64,000 nucleotides of DNA, from the NCBI GenBank assembly GCA_017311315.1, contig CM029660.1:34335903-34399902 (forward strand). The letters run 5' to 3'. This stretch comes from Dendrocalamus latiflorus (lineage: Eukaryota > Streptophyta > Magnoliopsida > Poales > Poaceae). The translations under genes were made by a program, and so were the position numbers. Positions 35,201 to 46,300 of the stretch are shown here, piece by piece (position 1 is the stretch's first letter; each line of letters begins with the position of its first letter). The notes below the pieces were generated by a model, which was not told where the DNA came from, searched no databases, and saw only the letters and a list, made by a program, of their open reading frames with translations.

Positions 35201-36082
35201 AAATCTACATCATGCTCAGCCAAACCGCATCTCCTTTTTTATTTTCATTATTTAATATGGACATATGATTAAATTTTAATCTAGATTTTAGAACAATGTA
35301 TTATATAATTATAAATCAATTAGCAAATTCTTGGTTTGATTTGAGCTATTGTTCAAGTGTACCAACAATAAATATCTTGTTTGTAAGGAAATCAGTAGGA
35401 AAAGGTGGAATCACATTTATTTATGTTTGATAAATTGCTCTCATTTACAGGTGAAGGGAATCAAAGTAGCAGTGGCCCTTCCAGTTACTTGGAAGGGTTC
35501 ACTCCAGTGAAGTCCATTGGGTCAATGTCGGCATCTTATCTCCTGGTTCCTTCACCAAGTATGCGATACCTTTCTCCTGCAGCATTACAGCTTCCGACAT
35601 GCCTTACATCAGAATCTCCACCACTTGCCCACCTATTGCACAGCAAAGGTACAGCAATTCCCTTGGCAATGGGCTATGTTGTCTCCAAAGCAGTCCCACC
35701 GGTAAGAAAGGACTCTGCACAACTCATCAAAGAGGAAAAGCCCTCTGTTCTTTCAGTTAGCATTGTTGATCACTATGGAGGAAGCATTACCGGTGTTCAA
35801 GAAAAGATGAGCCGAGGGGTTGGCAGCAGCAACATGAGCAAGCAGGCGAGGAACTTCACTCAGGAAACAGCAACTCGAGATTATGAGATGGAGATGCATA
35901 ATGTATTGGAAGCCGTGGCCGCTGAGCTCCACTCTCTTTCATGGATGACAGTAAGCCCGGTCTACATGGAAAGACGCAGCGCCCTGCCCTTCCACTGCGA
36001 TATGGTCCTAAGGTTGAGGAGACTTATCCACTATGCTGATCGACATCTCTCTCTATCGACAGAGAGCGCAGAGTTAACTTAG
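17248..36082 (+). CDS. MED13: Mediator subunit 13 (CDK8 kinase module scaffold), complete
   Basis: MED13 (plant names MAB2/GCT) links the CDK8-cyclin C-MED12 module to core Mediator in the nucleus. Coding exons: 17248-17271, 17868-17941, 18066-18205, 18300-18386, 18478-18565, 18659-18742, 19671-19748, 19838-19917, 20480-20558, 20842-21150, 21225-21311, 24629-24866, 25643-25849, 28120-29436, 29537-29780, 29904-29988, 30083-30170, 30286-30364, 30849-31144, 33560-34610, 34693-35061, 35451-36082. They sum to 5736 bases, exactly 1912 codons (1911 aa; Arabidopsis is about 1.88 k). All use GT/AG. The N-terminus MWTNIFKI, then VSWFQFLPIEPDP, FVGPWDPSQGEHNP and FVFAATEEAIFVHVV, is the Med13_N region. 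The C-terminal third (GWTEDWRWLVCIWTD, YLLVPSPSMRYLSP, TAIPLAMGYVVSKAVPP) is Med13_C, which folds like Argonaute MID/PIWI. A Ser/Asn-rich linker exon (24629-24866) is expected to be disordered. Large introns 11, 13 and 19 hold transposons. Confidence 0.93.
20028..20395. mobile_element. MITE (GGCCCCG... hAT-like family) in MED13 intron 8
   Basis: Begins TAGGCCCCGCTCGTTTCAG, a terminus common in grass MITEs. Shares a long interior (TATACGTGATGGGCTA) with the copy at 57419-57687. The right half contains two to three tandem copies of a phrase with AGCTACAGTG and CAGCCATAAGCCACTC. The right end is not exact. Confidence 0.65.
23227..24099. mobile_element. hAT-like Pack-type element carrying a SEC15 fragment, MED13 intron 11
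   Basis: Ends CGTGGTTGTCACGG and, on the opposite strand, CAAGGTTGTCACGG, flanked by an 8-bp duplication with one mismatch (CCTCAAAT at 23219-23226, CCTCAAAC at 24100-24107). The subterminal DNA is rich in palindromic CGCCTAGGCG-like motifs. A GC-rich core at about 23340-23640 encodes an antisense gene fragment. Between the core and the right end are three approximate tandem copies of a roughly 70-bp phrase (GGTTAGGATGG...GATCTGGATGG). Confidence 0.78.
23340..23630 (-). pseudogene. Captured exocyst SEC15-like N-terminal fragment
   Basis: Read on the minus strand from ATG at 23630, the fragment starts MRRKLPGDVP and passes one in-frame TGA (QFV*RAFACRRPEPLL). It continues AEIEKLCRAHFHDFIRAIDD then LRSLLADNV. 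This matches the conserved start of plant SEC15B, where an EIEE-C-AHY-DFI-AVDDL-SLL pattern follows a KPE-LL phrase. The TGA sits where an arginine codon (CGA) would be expected. Homology stops after about 75 codons and the remainder of SEC15 is absent. It is a non-functional fragment moved by the surrounding hAT-like element. Confidence 0.7.
25970..26097. repeat. Direct repeat copy A flanking the Mutator-like element
   Basis: About 125 bp matching 27274-27400 with roughly 13 differences by eye. Both copies start AGGTCTAAT and include GTACATTCTAATTCTGTTAA and CACTGGACTAAATTGT. Too long and too diverged for a target-site duplication. Confidence 0.85.
26098..27263. mobile_element. Mutator-like element with long terminal inverted repeats, MED13 intron 13
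   Basis: Left end GTATGTCTATTTAACCCCCT and the right end read in reverse (GTATATTTGATCCCCCGAAC) begin inverted repeats of roughly 150 bp. These contain TCTACTTAACCCCCTA, CTGGGTAT and GGTTT(C/T)AGAGG. Long inverted ends and a GC-richer, gene-like interior (26340-27060) fit a Pack-MULE. The interior has an open antisense frame (26644-26402, MEFLASWVPDERRLYPMFLA...) whose source I do not recognise. No transposase. No clear 9-bp duplication was found because the ends are diverged. Confidence 0.65.
27057..27073 (+). repeat. Seventeen-base G homopolymer
   Basis: An uninterrupted G run near the right arm of the Mutator-like element. It is prone to slippage and sequencing or assembly error. Confidence 0.9.
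27274..27400. repeat. Direct repeat copy B flanking the Mutator-like element
   Basis: Partner of 25970-26097 in the same orientation, about 10 bases beyond the right end of the Mutator-like element. Confidence 0.85.
31709..32513. mobile_element. hAT-like element in MED13 intron 19
   Basis: Ends CAGTGTTATTAAGT and CAAGGTTATTAAGT (inverted), flanked by ATAATATA (31701-31708) and ATAATACA (32514-32521), an 8-bp duplication with one mismatch. Subterminal DNA is packed with palindromic GACTAGTC/GTCGAC motifs on both sides. No transposase. The centre has a CAG/TAG-rich simple repeat (about 32230-32400). Confidence 0.8.
32670..33410 (-). mobile_element. LINE (non-LTR) 3' relic, antisense in MED13 intron 19
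   Basis: On the minus strand, decayed frames include QDIWSFIWGSDKFVAKKSYL, then FWKNKCMLKHRAFFF, GDWLHLFF and finally IWLQRNNWIFKKIPPNKH. These resemble, in order, the zinc-binding tail that follows reverse transcriptase in plant L1-type LINEs (zf-RVT) and the LINE C-terminus. Stops and frameshifts interrupt it. Two related short phrases with AGTAGGGGAGA (near 32685 and 33250) suggest more than one truncated copy. Confidence 0.6.
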
Positions 36083-37969
36083 AGAGGTCAACTAATTCAC
36101 ATGTAGTTTTTACACAGGAAAATTAAGGGCTAGATGATGCTCAAAGCTCCGTATGTCTGTATGTATATAGGTAGGTTGGTGAGGGGCACATTGACGAGCT
36201 CTCTAGCCCGATTTTGTCTTAACAGTGACGGACAATTCTAATTTCTCGGGTTGAGGATGTAATTAAGTGCGCAGCAATGCGCAGCAATACCTCTCCCTGG
36301 ATTAGCTGTAATACTGTGGAACATATATAATTCGGTAGTTTGTGTCATTGGTGGGTTGATCTATTGGTTTGAAAAATTCGTTGCTTGTCCTTGTCTAGGG
36401 GGTATCTATTGGCTAAAGTGCTCATATGTGGCACTGTAGCACGGTTTTTTCCCTTCAAATTTGGCTCTAAACGTTCATTTTTACAAATCTAGTCTCTTTT
36501 TTTGAATTCGATAGTCATGGCAAACAACATATATATCGTTTGTCGCGCTACCTCTAGCTCAGTAGGTTCTACTGAGCAATCGGAGCCGGCAGTAGGATGT
36601 GCGAGGTACTAGAGCTCAGCAGGTGCTCTTGCTGAGCAACCACACATCGATAGCGATTAAGTATGATTAACGATAATTAATCATCATATTACATGATCAG
36701 TATTAATTAAGCATGATTAATACTAATTAATCACCCGTTGCGGCCAGTTTTGATGAGGACATCACTGACACATATATATTTCTAATGACGCGCACACACA
36801 CACACACACCTGTAGTTAAGTCTACTAAAATTCAAGAGTCACGTAGTATACAAGATCCAATAACACGAGCGCGTGCACATCGTCTTGGACAACAGGTGAA
36901 TTCGTTTCTTGGGCAAATTAATTATTTAATTACAGAATAAATGATATTATCTAATAAATATTGTTTACTTGTTACTACATGCGAAGGAATTTTTGGAGAA
37001 ATTGTTGATCAAGATTCGGCCAAGGCCCGACTCCGATTGTGAATGGTTGAATTCATCGATTGCTAACAAATACCTCTAATTCCCAATGTCATGAAGGCCA
37101 ACTTATAATGTTTCAGCATGCATAATACATCTGAATGGAAAGATAATTAAGTCTATTGTCACCTCCAACAAATGGCTCGTCATTTAGACTTCTCAATAAG
37201 GAGTTATGACTGTTTTAGTAGGGACTACGCAGAAGACAAAAGGACGCGCGAACAGACTGTTGGATGACCTTTGGGTTGGCTTATCTTCAAGTCTTTTCTC
37301 AAGAACTTTCACACCTAGCTAGGAGGGTTGTTCGTAGTATAAAAACCCCTGATGTTTCTACTATGGGCAGACTTGATTCTTGTTTGCATGATTACTACTA
37401 ACTACTGTAAAACAATTGAGTCTCATCAATATTTCATCTTTAAGTGAAAATTTTCCACTGTTGCTTTTGCATCTTCTCTTGGATTTGCTGGAGCCGTTAT
37501 TCGTGAACATGCCAATTGTCTTTGACACGGTTGGTAAGCAATCGAGGAGCGGTATAGCGATTGCGAGGTTGCTGGTCACGATTGGATCGTGGTTAACCTC
37601 TCCTTCGTCAACGTCGCAACTCAAGTTATCGGATTTCTCCTACGACGGAAGATCGGGCTAACTCGCATGCACGCATCTTAAATCGAGGCGTGTGCATATT
37701 AGATTTGCTCGGCACGTTGCCCTATCGAGTTGCAGTAACATGGCAAGGATGTTGTCCTATTGAGTTACGGTAACGTGATAGGTGACACGTGTCACTTACC
37801 ACTGTTGCCGAGCTTAAGGAGGGGACTAGATTTGTCAAAATATACAAGAACTCATTATTACTTGTGTTGGAAATGTTGCTCAAGTAAGAAATGCGATAAA
37901 TGCTGAACAGGCCTGTACTCGCATCCTTATGGTTCACTGTGAAACACTTGGTTTCCTGAAATTTTGCAA
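36083..37969. other. MED13 3'UTR and intergenic DNA
   Basis: The first 250 or so bases after the stop are probably MED13 3'UTR. The remainder holds a (CA)9 microsatellite at 36792-36809 and no recognised gene. Confidence 0.5.
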
Positions 37970-37978
37970 TAAAAGATT

Positions 37979-38181
37979 GGGAGTGTCTATACAACATTCG
38001 ACTGTTTTTGAGTACAAAAACAGTCAGATTTTGAGCCGTTAGATTGAGATCTAACGTCCTAGATCATTTTTTTTGGAGGGGAGCTTGTATGGGTGGATCC
38101 GTTGGATGGAGATCTAACCTCCCAGATTAATTTGACTGTTTTTGTACTCAAAAACAGTCGAATGTTGTATAGACACTCCCC
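37979..38181. mobile_element. Mutator-type MITE with perfect 9-bp TSD
   Basis: A nearly perfect fold-back: ends GGGAGTGTCTATACAACATT and the inverted equivalent, each continuing into CGACTGTTTTTGAGTAC. The 9-bp duplication TAAAAGATT flanks it exactly (37970-37978 and 38182-38190), the Mutator-superfamily size. Related, more decayed copies are at 53693-53890 and 56676-56893. Confidence 0.88.
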
Positions 38182-38190
38182 TAAAAGATT

Positions 38191-40100
38191 TGGGCATGTT
38201 TCGACATATTTTTGTTGGGACCAGCATGGCTCGACAATTACCCTTGATAACTCTTTGGGTCCTGACAATGTTTGCTGGGGTTTGATATCCTGCCCTCGGC
38301 TGACATTTCTGGTTGCCGCCTCACCGGCACTACTACTGTATACCAGGAACTGGCTGGGAATCACTGAAGTCACTGTTTCCAGTCTGGAAAGTGGTTACCC
38401 GGTTCGATGTTCTTTGTTCTTAGCATAGTTTAGCCCACTGTACTGGTTGTTGCATTAATTCCTACATATCTCTAGTAACAATCACATGCATCAATAGTTT
38501 GGTGATGTCTTCTCCTCCTTGTCCTAATACAACAGCATATCCGACAAAGGCTTCTGCATATACAAATCAGATTCATTGGATCTTGAGGATGTTCCTCGTG
38601 AGTTCTACATATCAGTTCTTAGCTTCTTCCATACCACTCAGGCACTCACCCAACACGCAATTAGGATACTAGTAGTAAGCTCTGGACCTCTGGTCCATTA
38701 AGCTTTTGTCATAATCATCAACCAATGCTTTGTACCACGCTGGTAAGATTGGCCAGACATACAAAGAGTCGTACCTGCACTTGCCATTGGCAATTGAATC
38801 ACGCGGTAAACGTCGCAGGCAAGGGCCCGATCAGATGAGAGAAGCAACCACCTTTATTTACTTCATTTCTTTCTCAATCTTCCAGAAGAAATGCTACAGA
38901 AGACTTGAAAAGAGTGGTGAATTGCTACTTGGAAGAAAATGAATGAGAAGAAGACAAAAATGAAACCTTGAATGACAACCCACCTCCATCACCGCCTTGG
39001 AAGAGCTGGCGGTAATTGAGCTGTCGCTATGTAAGGAGGAGAATCCAGTATCCACACGTTGCAATTGACAACCGAGCCATATGTAGATAGTGCGGATCTA
39101 ATGTTTGGAAACCATGGAGAAAAACTGAAAACCTTATGCCTTTGAAGCCCCCCTTGCGGCAGTCGACAGCGTTGTCAGCTATCATCTCACGTACCACCGC
39201 CTGTACTCGAACTCCACGGCTGTCGGCGCTGCAGTTGACGGCAACACCGCCTACTGGGTTCGCCTTCGCCGCCCTTGCCTCTGGCTTGTGACCCTCCTCC
39301 CCCCTTGCCCCTACCCTACGATGGGATGAGCTTTTCATCCTGTGATCAGGGACGGAACCAGCTCAAGCCTAAGCTCGGAGCTAGGTCAGCTACTTTTGGA
39401 CCAACTCTTAGATTAATTCTATTTTTTAAATAATTTTCATGAGTTTTACATAGATTTTGGTTGCTCGGCCTCGGAGTACAGCCCAAGTAGCCCAAGGTCT
39501 GGTTCCACCAGGGCACCGATCTTCTCCCCCCGCGATCGACCACGCCACTACCATATCACTGTGAATATGCCATTTGCCGTTGGCTTGGTGAGCCTCATGA
39601 AATTTTAGGTTGAACCTCGCCGCTTCGCCGCCCTAGACTACCTTCCTCGATTGTCTTGTCAAAGGCGAGAAGATGGTCCCCTTTAATACCAAACCATATT
39701 AGGAACACGGGATTTCCCCCCCTCTTGCTTCCTGCGAGAATCGAATCGTTTCCCACGGGTTTTCTTCGAAATGACCGTGTTCTAAAAATACCCTAAATAA
39801 AAAGCTATATTTTCTTAGAAAATAAATAGTAATCATTGAAAGAAATGTTTCGAGCGGTGAAAAAAGTAAGGGAGGGATGCGTGCACGAGATAGGAGCGAG
39901 ATGAGTGGAGTGCGTGATGCGTCCGTGACCTCTGGTTTATCTTCAGAGCGAGAGAAATAAAAATTCATTTCAAGAAACCGCTTCGAGAAGTTAGATATTC
40001 AAATTAACTTCCAGAAATCAGTATAAACAGTAACTTAGATGATCCCACCCAGTCAGCAACCCACGAGGCCAAGACATTTTGTTTCATTTCCCACGGGCGG
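38191..40100. other. Intergenic DNA between MED13 and the MAP kinase
   Basis: No gene recognised. A short element at about 39347-39515 has imperfect inverted ends (GGACGGAACCAG and GGTGGAACCAG), like the 14641 hAT family, but no convincing target duplication. The last 200 bp before 40304 are the likely MPK promoter and 5'UTR. Confidence 0.45.
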
Positions 40101-40303
40101 TAGAGTTTTTCTACGAGAAACAGAGCTTTGATTTATTAGCCTAACCCCTAGCGGTTACAAAGCTGTACTTCAGTTTCCTCGTCACCCCGGCACGTCATCC
40201 GTCATTACGGCTCAAACACAGGCTCGCAACGAATTCCACCACTCCCACGCGCACTTTCCCTTCCCTTCCCCCTCGCGATCCATACCCAAATCCCCGCGCG
40301 GCG

Positions 40304-43300
40304 ATGGACGGCGGGGCGCAGCAGCCGGACGCCGGAGCGGGGGCGGGTGGGCAGCAGCCGGCCGCGGCGCCGGCGGGGATGATGGAGAACATCCAGGCCA
40401 CGCTGAGCTACGGCGGGAGGTTCATCCAGTACAACATCTTCGGCAACGTGTTCGTGGTCACCGCCAAGTACAAGCCCCCCATCCTCCCCATCGGCAAGGG
40501 CGCCTACGGCATAGTCTGGTCCGTTGCCTCTCCTCGCTGCTCGCCGCTCGCTCCCCCAGCCGATTCGTGTGTTTGATTTGTGCGGGGTTTGTTTTTTTGG
40601 CAGCTCGGCGCTCAACTCGGAGACGGAGGAGCAGGTGGCGATCAAGAAGATCGCCAATGCGTTCGACAACAAGATCGACGCCAAGCGGACGCTCCGCGAG
40701 ATCAAGCTGCTCCGCCACATGGAACACGAGAATGTCAGTCACGCGCGCTCCGATCCGTTGAGCTCTTCTCTTTCAAAGATGCGAATTCCCTTTTCATTTT
40801 TCGTCGCAGATTTGAGATTCTCCTTAAATGTCTTTGTCTCTGATTAGTTACGTTAGTTGCATTAAATAGGGGGGAGGTGGGGGGTTAGTAACCAAATGTC
40901 TCGTGCTAATTTGGGGAGCGCTTTTCCTTCCTCTCCCGCTGAGAAAAACAACTACTGGAGAATTAGGTTAGAGAATGGATCGTATCTTGACAGCCTGCCC
41001 TTGAGGCTTGAACATTGTAGCGTGTTCTGAAGTGAGCTGAGTTAAAATTTGGATGATGATAAGTAATCTTATACTGTTATGTATTTTCCCGATAAAACAT
41101 GAAAACACGAATTACCAATTATAAGAAAAAAATGTTACCTTTTTCCTGTTCCGTTTTATTATTTGTTTTATCAAGTATCCTCTTTTGGAGATTGTGTATA
41201 TTTATGGCTATTATGGAACGTTTTCTCGAAGCGAAATTGGTTTTTGGCTTGTATCCCACATAAGAGCAAGTTTAATAAGGCTGACTGTGCTAGCTATAAG
41301 GGAATCCATGTCAGCATAGTCCTATGTGGAGGGGAGAGAAAAGGAGAGAGAGAGCCAAGCCGACTCCCATTCAAGAGTCAGGCTATAGCACAGGAAAAGA
41401 GGCATTATCCATACATGTACCCATAGAACTAAGAGCAAGTTCAATAATAGAGCCAAGTGTTTGGCTATAAGTCAAGTTATAAGAGCCAAGTTATACAATA
41501 ATTTGTCTACAAAAAGTTTTTTATTATTATGTGGTATCATGTCTCACATTCTCTTTCCTATTCCTCATCACATACATTTATTATCTAGGCCCACCACTGC
41601 ATAGGCTCCCGTGTCCAGCTTGTTGCTTGCATGAGAGCCAAGCTCTCATCTCTCTCCTCCGCATCAGCAAAAATGCTGACTAACTTGGCTATAAGACCAT
41701 TATTGTGCTTGCTCTAATTGCTATACCCATGCATGTATTAAATTATCAATATCCATGTATGTATTAAATGATTGAGAGCTCTTGTGGAGACAACTTATAG
41801 CCAGCTTATTGTATGAGTTGACTGCATCATTATCTTTTGATGACATGGAAATGTATTGGAGGTAGCAACTATCTGTACTATTAAACTTGCTCTAAAGCAA
41901 AGTGTTTCAGCTTTTAATGCTCCAATGATTTATGGGTGAACTTTTCTGGGAGTAATACCATTGGACAATTTGAGTGTTAGTTAGTGTTTCATCGGATTAT
42001 GCAAGGTTTGGTTAGTGGAAATACTTTGTTAATGCACTTGCTTTATAAAAACTTTTCCTTAATAGTAGTGTAAGTCTTAAATAAAGCAATACTTTCCCGA
42101 TTTGGAGACCCCATATTCTTACAGCTGTATTGGAGGGTATTCTTTTTAAGTGAAAAGCCTGTTGTTTTTCCTCCTACATAAAGCAAAATCTTTGAGCTTT
42201 CAACATTCCAAAGATATAAACCTTTGTTGTGAGCTATAACGTTGGAGGACAATTATGAATGTGGAATAATAGATCTTTGGATTGGACATGGTTTGGTTAG
42301 TGCAAGTAATTGGTTGATGCACTTGTTTCATCTACTACTAATCAGCTCAGGGTTCCAAATCCTGCTGGTAACCGGTCGATTACCAGATTTCCTAGTCAGC
42401 TCCAATAGGGAGTATACCGCCCGAAATATCTAAAATGTAAATTTGAATTTTGTGATTGCGTAATGCACTTCGTAGATTGGTTTGGGTATTGTTTGTGGTA
42501 GATTAACTATTGTGTGAAGTAAAAATGCATGAATTATTGTTCCACTCCTATGTACAGCATGAGCTTTGGATTTTGTAGGTAATGTAGCCTTGGAGGCCTA
42601 AAAATGCATGAATTTTGTAGGCAATGTAGCCTTGGAGGTTTCACTACACATGGTCAAGCTAGCAAGGAGCAATTTCTATGTATAACATGAGCCTTGTTAC
42701 TTCATTAAACACTTTCTAATTAATATTTGCATCGTTCCAATTTCTAATTACCAATAACCGGTTTTCCACTGGTTTTTTCGGTTACCGGTCCCAAACCGCC
42801 CCAGTTCAAATTCTGGTTTGGCAAAATTCAGCCGATTTTTCACCGAATTTTCCGGTAACCAGCCGGTTACCGGTACCACCCCCTGGCAGGATTTGGTCCG
42901 GTTCCGATATTTCTAACCTTGAGTCAGCTACAGGTACCTGGTTAGTTGTATTCTACATATCCATAGTACTGTAACTCTTAGTTAGTTGTATTTGACATAT
43001 CCATGATCCAAACAGCAATTAATGGTCACAACTTCCTGCTCATGTGGTATGTGGGAACATATGCAGTTGGTATATTACTGCCTTGTATTCAGATTGGCTA
43101 CTAAAGTTAAAAAGGGTATACACACCTGACAGTAAAAAGCATGCAAAAGGGCAAAAACTATTGGAAAAACATAAAAAAATGTTGGGTGTGTGGTATTGAA
43201 AAATTCGTTGGGCACTGAAACACCACTTGGTAGAAGTGTTCACATGTTGTGGCTACGGGCTAAATAGTAAAGAAGGGGACTAGTAGAAGAGGAGGAAAAC

Positions 43301-46300
43301 CAATAAGGAGAGACGGGATGTGGAAAATGAGTGGATCTAGCCCTCTCATACCTCTTTTGAGGGTTTATATATATATGAGTGAGATATGATGGAAAATTCC
43401 TATCTTGCCTCTTAATAATTATAAAAAGTGAGAGTGTATGGTATATTCCTCTATACTATTGGGCATATTATATATTGGGCCCAGTTGTAAGGCTAATCAC
43501 GAGGGGTTGTGCTACCCCTACAACACCACACAACTTAGTTTAGCTGTAACTGAAGCACAGAAAAGTTTGATGAGTATGTGTGTTGTTGACCTATTTCAAT
43601 TTGTTCAAGCTGAGATAAAGTTGGCTCGAGCCATTGAATAAAACTTGCAAATTTATTAGAGTATAAATTTTTGTGATACGAGCACATGCTCATCTCTTCC
43701 AGTGTATGTTTTTTTGGGTACAAAATGTAAAAACTAAAAATTGTTGCAGGCTTGCAGCCCTCTTGCTGCTAACCATAGTTGCTAAAAACAATTTTCAAGT
43801 ATCAATTCCAGCTACAAAAAATATTTTTTTGATGCAAATCCATTTCTTATGCAGATAGTTGCAATAAGGGATATTATACCTCCTCCACAGAGGAATTCAT
43901 TCAATGATGTCTATATTGCATATGAGTTGATGGATACCGATCTGCATCAAATTATTCGCTCAAATCAAGCTTTGTCAGAGGAGCATTGCCAGGTACTTAT
44001 TTTAATAGAAAAGCAGAACCTTTTCCTTTCCCCCTTAATTTGATAAGTTCAGTGTTTTAATTAATACTGCTGTTTAGCTATATAAATTCTTCTCTCATTA
44101 CTTTGTTAGTATATGATTTTGTTCCATCCCTTAAATACATATGCTGTCAATTGTTTGTTTCAGTTTTTGATGCATCATACACTACCAAGTCAGATGTTAG
44201 TATTCTGGGAACTAATAACCAAAGTCTCTTATTTTTCCTCTGTTTCTGGTCAGCCTGAATCCTCTTGCTACTCTAGGACTATGTGTTCAAAGTTCAAAGT
44301 TCAAACTAAGTTTGCCTGTTGTTTTAGTATACTAAACATTGACCTAGGAGGTGACGATATATGTTGATGACTGTCAGTGAATGTTTTACTTCTTTGAAAT
44401 ACTATTGGAAATTTGATTACAACTACACAGGTGAACTGTAATATATTGATGAAGTTTCCCTATTGTATTGGAAATTTGTCAGCCACCCATGCATCGGCAT
44501 TGCTAAGAGATGGTTCCCTAAATAGAAGTATGTTTCTGATATCAGAGTGGTATATCTGTTATGACAATATTGTATCTTGTTTATAGTAAGACATGTTTTG
44601 ATATTTGCAAATTCCTTCTGATGATCTTTGGTGAACAAGTTCAATGAAGAAACTGATTGCTATTTATGATTATTGGTAGAAATATGCCTGCGCTGACCAT
44701 GCCTACATGGGTTTCTAGCTGGTAAGGGTTGATGCTATATCACACCCGAGAACTCTCTTGCTGTATACTAGCTATTATTATCAGTGTTGACAGATACATT
44801 TCCCTATCTTGAGTGGATTTCTAGGATGGTCGCCTATTTCTCTTCTGTCCAGATTACTAGATCTTGCATTCTCCTTTTTCTTTTCAATTTGCAAACCTCT
44901 ATCTTATTCTGAGAAATTTTACATGTTTGATATGGCTGGTTTGTTTAATTGTTTACCTTTCTGTGCAGTATTTCCTTTATCAGATTCTTCGTGGCTTGAA
45001 GTATATACATTCAGCAAATGTTCTTCACCGAGACTTAAAGCCTAGCAATCTTCTTTTGAATGCAAACTGTGACCTTAAAATTTGCGATTTTGGGCTTGCT
45101 CGTACCACCTCAGAAACTGATTTTATGACTGAGTATGTTGTCACAAGATGGTACAGAGCACCAGAGCTTTTGTTGAACTCCTCTGAATACACTGCAGCAA
45201 TTGATGTGTGGTCTGTGGGTTGTATATTTATGGAACTGATGGATCGGAGACCTTTGTTTCCTGGAAGAGACCATGTCCATCAGCTACGTCTATTAATGGA
45301 GGTTAGACCATACCCTTTAAGTTTGGACTTCTTTTATATTGACTTGATGAAATTATGTTGCATAGTCCTATATTTAGCATAATTGTAGTTTCGTGATGAT
45401 ATCTTACAATGCAGTATATAAGCATAGCTTGTTGTGAATACATTGATCTACATTTCACTGATCCATGGACCCATCCATCTGTTCATTCATGTGAAGGCCT
45501 TTCTATCTGTCCATTTGTTTATCTACCCACCTGTGTGTTGATGCAAGATACGAGTACAAATTTGATATCCGCAAGCGCATGGGTTATCTGTAGCTTTTCA
45601 TCAAGGAGTATTCCAAGATATCTAAATCCATAGGGAAGCGACGAATACTCACTACTTAGAATAAATTACTATTAACTAAAGCAATGATTATGAGATGATG
45701 AAAGTAACTAAAGCAAATTTACCAAAGTTAGAACAAACGAGGGAATCTACGTTAAACCAAGATGCGGAAATTCCTCTCCTAGGCTAGGTTCACTTATTGC
45801 AACTAAAAACTTGATCAATCTAATAGCAAATAGCACCAAATAATACTATGTTGGCTCTCACCCTACAGTTTAATACCGGCCCCTTCACTGTTCTCCTATC
45901 ACAGTTCCATCGAGCTAATAAACACTGGCATGACCTGCACAACTTGATATAGATCCGCACACTAGATTCAAACACCATGTCTACATCTAAGGCTAAATAA
46001 TCAATAACCATAAGCTTCTAATTATCGATTGAGAAACAAGCATGATATCAAGAAGACACAACCATAGCATAAAAGTAATAAAATAATAATTAATCCATGT
46101 CTTAAGTTACAGCAAGATCTCCACACCTGGGAAAAGAAAAGACTACTCCATACGAGGATCGGAGTTACACATGGTTACCGACAAAGGAGAGTCGAAGAGG
46201 AAGACACGGGACGAGTAATGGGGCCTGCACCGAAAACGGCGAAGAGAGGCGGTTGGTGCTGGCCGGCATAGGGGTGGCGTCGAACTCTCCATTGACTCAA

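Noticed and set aside
39347..39515. A possible small hAT MITE with GGACGGAACCAG ends
   Set aside because: Ends are imperfect and no 8-bp target duplication could be found.
40519..40576. Read-through of MPK6 exon 1 into the first intron giving a Trp after the P-loop
   Set aside because: Splicing at TG|GT restores the invariant Cys and the SALNSE continuation, so the read-through is not the protein.
40205..40720. Antisense frames opposite MPK6 exons 1-2
   Set aside because: Shadow of GC-rich coding exons.
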